5,719 nucleotides of DNA from the NCBI GenBank assembly GCA_030039775.1, contig JASHUX010000235.1, positions 1 to 5,719 on the forward strand, read 5' to 3'. This document shows positions 1 to 5,119 of the stretch, piece after piece. The notes under the pieces are model-generated. The model searched no databases. It was not told the DNA's origin and worked only from the letters and a program-made list of their open reading frames with translations. Within the stretch, counting starts at the first letter, position 1, and each line of letters opens with the position of its first letter. Both the position numbers and the translations under genes were made by a program. The DNA comes from Alphaproteobacteria bacterium. Lineage in GTDB: Bacteria > Pseudomonadota > Alphaproteobacteria > ATCC43930 > CGMCC-115725.

Positions 1-36
1 ATGGTCGGCACGGAACGGCGGCTTGGTGCGTTGCAT
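1..36 (-). CDS. MetE-like (methionine synthase II family) protein, N-terminal fragment
   Basis: The minus strand carries an ATG at 36-34 followed by 12 codons that run off the left edge, reading MQRTKPPFRADH. This peptide resembles the conserved N-terminus of short MetE-like proteins (COG0620, cobalamin-independent methionine synthase superfamily), which usually continue with a VGSxLRP motif lying outside the window. A good ribosome binding site (AAGGGAGA, bases 49-42) sits 5 bases before the ATG, which supports the start. Members are cytoplasmic (beta/alpha)8-barrel methyltransferases, often annotated as 5-methyltetrahydropteroyltriglutamate-homocysteine methyltransferase, though many have untested substrates. 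The gene is divergent from the Rieske oxygenase with 65 bases between the two starts. The call rests on 12 residues and a clean start, so the family is likely and the exact function unknown. Confidence 0.62.
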   Translation of the reverse strand, partial: MQRTKPPFRADH

Positions 37-47
37 CGGCGTCTCCC

Positions 48-76
48 TTGGTCTTGCTTTAGCAACACATTACACT
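48..76 (+). promoter_or_regulatory. Candidate sigma70-type promoter for the Rieske oxygenase gene
   Basis: TTGGTC at 48-53 and TACACT at 71-76 are separated by 17 bases, the optimal spacing for a housekeeping promoter. The -35 keeps the TTG core and the -10 matches four of six consensus positions. Transcription would start near base 83, giving a leader of about 19 bases containing the GGAGG site. The -35 overlaps the ribosome binding site of the divergent gene. This is a match by eye to a weak consensus and could be chance. Confidence 0.3.
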
Positions 77-88
77 GGCTGAAATTTT

Positions 89-93
89 GGAGG
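89..93 (+). promoter_or_regulatory. Ribosome binding site that fixes the Rieske gene start
   Basis: GGAGG lies 8 bases before the ATG at 102. A longer reading from TTG at 87 is possible, but that start would lie inside the Shine-Dalgarno sequence itself, so ATG 102 is preferred. Confidence 0.8.
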
Positions 94-101
94 AAACAGC
101 G

Positions 102-1427
102 ATGCCGACCGCCAGCGACAGCGAAACCCTGACCCGCGTCGGGCCGGGCACACCGATGGGCCAGCTCATGCGCGAATATTGGCTGCCGGCGTGTCGCTCG
201 GATGAACTCAAGGCGAACGGCCCGCCGCTGCGGCTGATGCTCCTCGGCGAACAGTTGATCGCGTGGCGCGACAGCGACGGGCGCGTCGGCCTCATGGACC
301 ATCGCTGTCCGCATCGCCGCGCATCGCTGTTCTTCGGCCGCAACGAAGAGGGCGGGTTGCGGTGCGTCTATCACGGTTGGAAATTCGACGTGACCGGAAA
401 GTGCCTGGAACAAGCCAATGTGCCGGATCGCTTCGCCGCCCCCGGCAAGACGCCGGTTAAGGCGTACCTGGTCGAGGAACGCAACGGCCTCGTCTGGGCC
501 TATATGGGTGCGCGCAAGGAAGCGCCGCCGCTCCCGCTGCTCGAAGCGACCCTGTTGCCCGACGCGGAGATCCGAAGCTTCTGGGTGTTGCGCGAATGCA
601 ATTGGCTGCAGTCGCTCGAAGGCGACATCGACACCTCGCATGTCGGCTTCCTGCATGACGGGCTGTTGCGGCCCGAGGAGCTGGCGGAGAACACGATCCA
701 TCGCTGGGCGGTGACCGACCGCGCGCCCGAATACGACGTCGCCGACATGCCCTGGGGCACGATGTACGGCGCGCATCGCGACGCCTCGCCGGGCAATACC
801 TATTACCGCTTCGCCCATTTCGCATTTCCGTTCTGGGCGCTGATCCCGCCCGGCGCATTCGGCCAGTACGTCGTGGCGCGCGGCTGGGTGCCGATGGATG
901 ACACGCATACGATGTTCATCAGCCTTTCGTGGAAAAACAACGCCTCGACCGCGCGGGTCCGCAACGACGGCACGTTGATGCCCGGCACGCGCGAGCCGAT
1001 CCAATACCTGCCGCGCACGACCGGTTGGTACGGGCGCTGGCGGCCCGCGCGCAACGCCGGTAACGATTACGGCATCGACCGTGACGAGCAGCGCGACCAG
1101 AGCTTCACCGGCATCGAAGGCATCCATACGCAAGACACGGCGGTGACCGAGAGTATGGGGGCGATCACCGACCATGCCGGCGAGCATCTCACGGTGAGCG
1201 ACCTGATGATCGCGCGCACCCGCCAGCGCTTGTTGCGTGCGGTAAAGGCGCTGGCGGCGGACGGCACCGTGCCGCCCGGCGTCGACGATCCGGAAAGCTA
1301 TCTCGGCGCGCGCAGCGGCGATTTCGTCGCGCCGTCGTCGCTGACCTGGCGCGAGGCCTATGCCGCCGAGATCCGCAAGTCGGTCAGCCCGACAGGGCGA
1401 CTCCAAGTGCCGCTCGCGGCGGAGTAA
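102..1427 (+). CDS. Rieske non-heme iron oxygenase, phthalate dioxygenase-type alpha subunit
   Basis: This 441-residue protein is a complete oxygenase component that would use NAD(P)H-derived electrons and O2 to hydroxylate or demethylate an aromatic or related small molecule in the cytoplasm. The N-terminal Rieske domain (about 25-130) has C69-x-H71 and C88-x2-H91, separated by 16 residues, as [2Fe-2S] ligands. The catalytic domain shows D177-x2-H180-x4-H185, giving the bridging aspartate and two iron histidines, and Q344-D345 in the C-terminal region is the likely third iron ligand. All metal ligands are therefore present. The length and the opening GPGTPMGQLMREYWLPAC segment fit the phthalate 4,5-dioxygenase-like group. 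That group also includes O- and N-demethylases, so the substrate cannot be named. No reductase or ferredoxin gene lies in the window, so it must borrow one from elsewhere. The divergent MetE-like gene is its only left-hand context. The start is chosen by the GGAGG at 89-93. Confidence 0.93.
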   Translation: MPTASDSETLTRVGPGTPMGQLMREYWLPACRSDELKANGPPLRLMLLGEQLIAWRDSDGRVGLMDHRCPHRRASLFFGRNEEGGLRCVYHGWKFDVTGKCLEQANVPDRFAAPGKTPVKAYLVEERNGLVWAYMGARKEAPPLPLLEATLLPDAEIRSFWVLRECNWLQSLEGDIDTSHVGFLHDGLLRPEELAENTIHRWAVTDRAPEYDVADMPWGTMYGAHRDASPGNTYYRFAHFAFPFWALIPPGAFGQYVVARGWVPMDDTHTMFISLSWKNNASTARVRNDGTLMPGTREPIQYLPRTTGWYGRWRPARNAGNDYGIDRDEQRDQSFTGIEGIHTQDTAVTESMGAITDHAGEHLTVSDLMIARTRQRLLRAVKALAADGTVPPGVDDPESYLGARSGDFVAPSSLTWREAYAAEIRKSVSPTGRLQVPLAAE

Positions 1428-1543
1428 CCGCGGATCACCGGCCTTCAAAAGGACGTGACGGGCGGTATTCCTGGGGGGAATTTCGCGCGGCGCGGCACTA
1501 TGTTATTGGCCTGTTTCGTTGCGTTCGACCCGGAGGAACGATC
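1428..1543. promoter_or_regulatory. Intergenic leader upstream of the msrB-dipZ cluster
   Basis: This 116-base gap is the only sizeable space before the msrB-dipZ-flavin reductase-SRAP cluster, so the cluster promoter probably lies here. Visible elements are a short inverted repeat ATTCC (1467-1471) / GGAAT (1477-1481) around TGGGG, and an ECF-like GTAACC at 1424-1429, partly inside the preceding gene, followed after 16 bases by CAAA (1446-1449). A TATGTT at 1499-1504 has no good -35 partner. No U-tract terminator for the Rieske gene is visible, so read-through into msrB is possible. None of these elements is strong enough to call a promoter with confidence. Confidence 0.35.
1532..1536 (+). 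promoter_or_regulatory. Ribosome binding site of msrB
   Basis: GGAGG with 7 bases to the ATG at 1544. It is the strongest translation signal in the cluster. dipZ and the flavin reductase gene behind it have no recognisable site of their own and seem to depend on coupled translation. Confidence 0.75.
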
Positions 1544-2035
1544 ATGGTGACGCGGCGTTTTCTTCTGACGACAAGTGCGGCGGCGTTGGCGACGGCGTTC
1601 GTGACGCCCGGATGGCTCGCGGCGGCCCGCGCCGCCGAAATGTTCAAGGTCACGCACACCGATGCCGAATGGCAGAAGCTGCTGAACCCGGCTCAGTACG
1701 AGGTATTGCGCCATGAGGCGACCGAGCGGCCGTTCACCAGCCCGCTGCTGGATGAGCACCGCAACGGCATTTTCGCCTGCGCCGGCTGTGACCTCGACCT
1801 GTTTGCCTCGAAGACCAAATTCGACAGCGGCACCGGCTGGCCGAGCTTCTATGAACCGCTGCCGCAGGCGGTCGGTACGCGCGTGGACGGCAGTCTCGGT
1901 ATGGTCCGGACCGAAGTTCATTGCGCGCAGTGCGGCGGTCATCTGGGGCATGTCTTCGACGATGGGCCGAAGCCGACGGGCCTGCGCTATTGCATGAACG
2001 GGCTGGCGCTCAAGTTCAAACCGGCGACCGCCTGA
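1544..2035 (+). CDS. msrB: Exported peptide-methionine (R)-S-oxide reductase MsrB
   Basis: This 163-residue protein reduces the R epimer of methionine sulfoxide in proteins. Residues 1-31 form a signal peptide with a twin arginine (R4-R5 followed by FLL), a hydrophobic stretch and an A-R-A cleavage site near residue 30. Export to the periplasm, probably by Tat, is therefore expected. The MsrB domain has zinc ligands C79-x2-C82 and C127-x2-C130, the GWPSF motif at 98-102, H133/H136 in GGHLGHVF and the catalytic cysteine C150 in RYCMNGLALKF. These five are the only cysteines. T97, just before GWPSF, occupies the position where many MsrBs carry a resolving cysteine, so this is a one-cysteine enzyme needing an external reductant. 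dipZ begins 13 bases downstream and encodes a plausible electron donor. Family identity is near certain; the Tat route and the donor are inferred. Confidence 0.96.
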   Translation: MVTRRFLLTTSAAALATAFVTPGWLAAARAAEMFKVTHTDAEWQKLLNPAQYEVLRHEATERPFTSPLLDEHRNGIFACAGCDLDLFASKTKFDSGTGWPSFYEPLPQAVGTRVDGSLGMVRTEVHCAQCGGHLGHVFDDGPKPTGLRYCMNGLALKFKPATA

Positions 2036-2048
2036 CCGTCCGCTCGCG

Positions 2049-3848
2049 ATGATTCTGTTTCTGCTCGCCTATCTCGGCGGTGTGCTGACCATCGTCAGCC
2101 CGTGCATCCTCCCGGTTCTGCCGTTCGTATTCGCGCGCGCGGACCGGCCATTCGTGCGGAGCGGCTTGCCGATGCTGGTGGGCATGGCGATTACTTTCGC
2201 GCTGATCGCGACGCTGGCCGCGGTCGGCGGCGGCTGGGCGGTGCAGGCGAACGAGTATGGCCGCTACGCCGCCATCGTGCTGCTCGCGGCGTTCGGCTTG
2301 ATCCTGTTGTTTCCCGCGCTGGCCGACATGGCGACGCGTCCGCTCGTGCAGCTCGGCGCACGCCTGTCAGAGACGGCGCAGCAGCGTGAGGGTGGCGGCT
2401 CGGTTTGGACCTCCGTGTTGCTCGGTATAGCGACGGGCCTGTTATGGGCGCCGTGCGCCGGGCCGGTGCTGGGATTGATCCTCACCGGTGCGGCGCTCCA
2501 AGGCGCCAGCGTGCACACCACGCTGCTCCTCGTCGCTTACGCCCTGGGCGCCGCGACCTCGCTGGCGCTGGCGCTGCTGGTGGGCGGGCGCATCTTCGCC
2601 GCGATGAAGCGCTCGCTCGGCGTCGGCGAGTGGATCCGTCGCGGACTCGGCGTCGCGGTGCTCGCCGCGGTCGTGGTGATTGCGCTCGGCCTCGATACCG
2701 GCTTTCTGACTCAGGTATCCGTCGCCAGCACCACGTCGCTGGAACAAGGGCTGCTCGACAAACTCCATCCGCAACAAGCGAAGCCGCAGCCGCAACAATC
2801 GATGTCATTGGTCATGAGCGGCGACCAGGGCGGCATGATGATGATGAAAAACACCAAGCCGGGCGAGATGGCGAAGCCGGCCCTGCCCGTATTGGGGCCG
2901 ATGCCGCCGCTCGACGGCGCAGAGACGTGGCTCAATTCGCCGCCGCTGACGGCCGCTTCGCTCAAGGGCAAGGTGGTGCTGATCGATTTCTGGACCTATT
3001 CCTGCATCAACTGCTTGCGTTCGATTCCGTACATCGAGGCCTGGTGGGAGAAATATAAGGATCAGGGCCTCGTGGTGATCGGCGTCCACGCGCCCGAATT
3101 CGCCTTCGAGCACGATGTCGACAACGTCAAGAAAGCGATCGCCAATCTCAAGATCACCTATCCGGTCGCGGTCGATAACAACTTCGCGATCTGGCGCGCG
3201 TTCGACAACGAATATTGGCCCGCGCATTATTTCGTCGACGCGCAAGGCCGTATCCGTCACGAGCATTTCGGCGAAGGCAATTACGACGAATCGGAACGCA
3301 TCATCCAGCAATTGCTGGCCGAGGCAGGGGACAAACACGTCGCGGGCGGCTTGGTGGCGGTGAACGCGTCGGGCGCAGAGGCCGCCGCCGACACGCACGA
3401 TGTCAAATCGCCGGAGACCTATATCGGTTATTTCCGCGCCGATAATTTCGCCTCGCCGGGCGGCGAGGTGCATGACGCGTCACACGATTACAGCGTCACC
3501 AATCCTGCGCTCAATCAGTGGGGGTTGAGCGGGGACTGGACTGTGCAGATGCAGCGCGCGGTCCTGAATCAAAAGGACGGCGGCATCGTCTATCGCTTCC
3601 ACGCACGCGACTTGCATCTCGTGCTGGGGCCGGGAAAGAGCGATAAGCCGGTGCGCTTCCGCGTCACGATCGACGGCGCGGCGCCCGGCGTGAGCCACGG
3701 TGTCGATGTCGACGCCGCCGGCAACGGAACGGTGACGGGCCAGCGGCTTTACCAGCTCGTCCGGCAGTCGGGCTCGATCGAAGACCGGACCTTCGAGATC
3801 CAGTTCCTCGATCCCGGCGTCGAGGCGTACGCCTTCACCTTCGGGTGA
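2049..3848 (+). CDS. dipZ: DipZ-type transmembrane thiol reductase: CcdA-like, thioredoxin and beta-sandwich domains
   Basis: This 599-residue protein would carry electrons from cytoplasmic thioredoxin across the inner membrane to periplasmic targets. Residues 1-215 form a six-helix CcdA/DsbD-beta-like domain (helices near 1-28, 40-62, 72-92, 119-148, 157-180, 198-215) with the two redox cysteines C19 (SPCILPVLPF) and C136 (WAPCAGPVLG). A Gln/Pro- and Met-rich linker (about 220-285) follows. Next is a TlpA-like thioredoxin domain (about 285-430) with C319-I-N-C322 and a likely cis-proline P391. The C-terminus from about 450 resembles the carbohydrate-binding-module-like beta-sandwich of mycobacterial DipZ. 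The N-terminal DsbD-alpha domain of enteric DsbD is absent, so the architecture fits DipZ rather than DsbD. The start is set by the first helix, which needs residues from 1. No Shine-Dalgarno sequence precedes it, and it starts 13 bases after msrB, suggesting coupled translation. The likely partner is the exported MsrB; cytochrome c maturation is an alternative role. Confidence 0.93.
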   Translation: MILFLLAYLGGVLTIVSPCILPVLPFVFARADRPFVRSGLPMLVGMAITFALIATLAAVGGGWAVQANEYGRYAAIVLLAAFGLILLFPALADMATRPLVQLGARLSETAQQREGGGSVWTSVLLGIATGLLWAPCAGPVLGLILTGAALQGASVHTTLLLVAYALGAATSLALALLVGGRIFAAMKRSLGVGEWIRRGLGVAVLAAVVVIALGLDTGFLTQVSVASTTSLEQGLLDKLHPQQAKPQPQQSMSLVMSGDQGGMMMMKNTKPGEMAKPALPVLGPMPPLDGAETWLNSPPLTAASLKGKVVLIDFWTYSCINCLRSIPYIEAWWEKYKDQGLVVIGVHAPEFAFEHDVDNVKKAIANLKITYPVAVDNNFAIWRAFDNEYWPAHYFVDAQGRIRHEHFGEGNYDESERIIQQLLAEAGDKHVAGGLVAVNASGAEAAADTHDVKSPETYIGYFRADNFASPGGEVHDASHDYSVTNPALNQWGLSGDWTVQMQRAVLNQKDGGIVYRFHARDLHLVLGPGKSDKPVRFRVTIDGAAPGVSHGVDVDAAGNGTVTGQRLYQLVRQSGSIEDRTFEIQFLDPGVEAYAFTFG

Positions 3849-4414
3849 GAACGACGGCGACGCGGGCCGTCAAGATCGACCTGCCGGTATCGTTGGTCCG
3901 GCGCTATCTCGAGCCGGGGCCGATCGTCCTGGTGTCGTCCGCGCTGGGCGACGAACGCAACATCATGACGATGGGCTGGCACACAGTGATGGAGTTCACG
4001 CCGTCGCTGGTAGGCTGCGTCATCGCCGGCGGCAATCACAGTTTCGATCTGATCCGCAAAAGCCGCGAATGCGTCATCAATCTGCCGACGACGGCGCTGA
4101 CCGACATCGTGGTCGGCGTCGGCAATACCACCGGCGCCGAGATCGATAAGTTCCGGCATTTCGGTCTAACCGCGGCGCCGGCGCGCCGAGTCAAGGCGCC
4201 GCTGGTCGCCGAATGCCATGCCAATTTCGAGTGCCGCCTTCACGACGGCGCGCTGATCGGGCGCTACAATTTTTTCATTTTCGAGGTGGTGAAAGCGCAT
4301 GTCGCGCGCTCGCCGCGCCATCCCGAGACACTGCACTACACCGGCGACGGGGTGTTCATGGTCTCCGGCAAGATCATCAGCAGGCGGTCGCAGTTCCGGC
4401 CGGGCATGCTGTAG
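3845..4414 (+). CDS. Flavin reductase-like, FMN-binding split-barrel protein
   Basis: This 189-residue cytoplasmic protein belongs to the flavin reductase-like (DIM6/NTAB, flavoredoxin-like) split-barrel family, which binds FMN and often transfers electrons from NAD(P)H to flavin or another acceptor. Typical family features are the opening DLPVSLVRRYLEPGPIVLVSS (split here: DLPVS near 12-16, EPGPIVLVSS at 23-32), N39-I-M-T-M43 before GW, N64-H-S66, and a VINLP segment at 77-81. There is no signal peptide. The GTG start at 3845 overlaps the dipZ stop (GTGA), with no separate ribosome binding site, so translation is probably coupled to dipZ. The first in-frame ATG is at codon 41, inside the FMN-binding core, which excludes it. 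No flavin-dependent monooxygenase that could use reduced flavin is in the window. Its substrate is unknown; a link to oxidative-stress metabolism is inferred from its neighbours only. Confidence 0.88.
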   Translation: MRTTATRAVKIDLPVSLVRRYLEPGPIVLVSSALGDERNIMTMGWHTVMEFTPSLVGCVIAGGNHSFDLIRKSRECVINLPTTALTDIVVGVGNTTGAEIDKFRHFGLTAAPARRVKAPLVAECHANFECRLHDGALIGRYNFFIFEVVKAHVARSPRHPETLHYTGDGVFMVSGKIISRRSQFRPGML

Positions 4415-4418
4415 CGGC

Positions 4419-4426
4419 GGAGAGGA
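4419..4426 (+). promoter_or_regulatory. Ribosome binding site that fixes the SRAP GTG start
   Basis: GGAGAGGA lies 6 bases before the GTG at 4433. It matters because only this start places the catalytic cysteine at codon 2. Confidence 0.75.
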
Positions 4427-4432
4427 TCTCCC

Positions 4433-5119
4433 GTGTGCAATTATTTCAGCCGCTACCGCGAATGGGGGAAAGTGCGGCCTCTGTTCGAATTTCCCGAACT
4501 ACCGAATGCGCCGCCGCGCTATGTGGTCCGCCCGACCGATACGGAGCGCGTCGTCGCGATCGGTAAGGACGGCGGGCGGCACGCCGTGCCGATGCGATGG
4601 GGTTTGGTGCCGCGGACGGCGAGAGATATCAAGGTCGGCCTTGCCCTGTTCAACTGGCGAAGCGAAACCGTCGTGAAAAAGACGATGTTCGCCGAGCCGT
4701 TCCGGCGCGGACGTCGCTGCATCGTGCCGTGCGACGGCTTTTTCGAATTCACCGGCGACGGAGGGCGGAAGCAGCCCTGGCTGTTCCGGCCGCGTGACGG
4801 CCGCATGATGGCGTTCGCGGGCCTCTGGGAGCAATGGCGCGGTCCGCCGGGTGCGCCGCTAGCCGAACCGCTGCTGTCGTTCAGCATTGCGACCTGCGCG
4901 CCAAATGCGACCGTTGCGCCCTATCACGACCGCATGCCGGTGGTGTTCGCGCACGCCGCGGACTGGGGTGCCTGGTTGAATCCCGATACGCCGCAGGACG
5001 GCGCGATGTCGTTGCTCAAGCCAGCACCCGACGATCTATTGGAGGCGGTGGCCGTCAGCCGCGATCTGTTGCGGATTAAGGAACCGGGACCTGACGTGCT
5101 GCGGGCGGTCGCGGTTTAG
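4433..5119 (+). CDS. SRAP/HMCES-family abasic-site processing protein (YedK-like)
   Basis: This 228-residue protein belongs to the SOS response-associated peptidase family. Bacterial YedK and human HMCES covalently trap abasic sites in single-stranded DNA through an N-terminal cysteine, forming a thiazolidine crosslink that protects the lesion. C2 is exposed after methionine removal, which requires the GTG start at 4433. Other active-site positions match YedK: N74 (in NWRSET), R76, E105 (in RRCIVPCDGFFEF) and H165 (in APYHDRMPVVF). The WGLVP (56-60) and FAGLWE (128-133) blocks are also present. It begins MCNYFS, not the more usual MCGRF, and has W75 between N74 and R76, where alanine is common. 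The gene lies 18 bases after the flavin reductase gene and probably shares its transcript. No alphaproteobacterial LexA box was seen just upstream, so SOS control is unsupported. Its 3' end overlaps the opposite-strand glycosyltransferase gene by 44 bases. Confidence 0.94.
   Translation: MCNYFSRYREWGKVRPLFEFPELPNAPPRYVVRPTDTERVVAIGKDGGRHAVPMRWGLVPRTARDIKVGLALFNWRSETVVKKTMFAEPFRRGRRCIVPCDGFFEFTGDGGRKQPWLFRPRDGRMMAFAGLWEQWRGPPGAPLAEPLLSFSIATCAPNATVAPYHDRMPVVFAHAADWGAWLNPDTPQDGAMSLLKPAPDDLLEAVAVSRDLLRIKEPGPDVLRAVAV

Larger units (their letters stand above)
37..101. promoter_or_regulatory. Divergent intergenic promoter region
   Basis: These 65 bases separate two divergent start codons and must hold the 5' signals of both genes unless transcription starts inside one of them. 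The stretch at 60-88 is the most AT-rich part of the neighbourhood. It includes a small AAATTT palindrome at 82-87. Both ribosome binding sites lie inside it (49-42 on the minus strand, 89-93 on the plus strand). The sites are so close that a repressor bound here could affect both genes. I could not find a convincing longer inverted repeat that would serve as an operator. Confidence 0.5.

Noticed and set aside
87..101. TTG at 87 as an earlier start for the Rieske gene
   Set aside because: It overlaps the GGAGG ribosome binding site for ATG 102, and the five extra residues add no conserved sequence.
1415..1432. CGCGG/CCGCG hairpin around the Rieske stop as a terminator
   Set aside because: Only five base pairs with an eight-base loop and no following T-run; such GC pairs are frequent by chance in this DNA.
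1445..1951. Long minus-strand open frame opposite msrB
   Set aside because: Its product matches no family I recognise, lies antisense to a clear msrB, and is explained by GC-rich third positions.
2405..3473. Several long alternative frames within dipZ on both strands
   Set aside because: They encode Arg/Ala/Pro-rich sequence without motifs, as expected from shifted frames in GC-rich coding DNA, while the dipZ frame carries all the conserved motifs.
4483..4499. Inverted repeat GTTCG-N7-CGAAC resembling an SOS box near the SRAP start
   Set aside because: It lies inside the coding region at about codons 17-23. Alphaproteobacterial LexA boxes are direct repeats (GTTC-N7-GTTC), and the spacing does not fit the Gram-positive box either. 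Probably chance.
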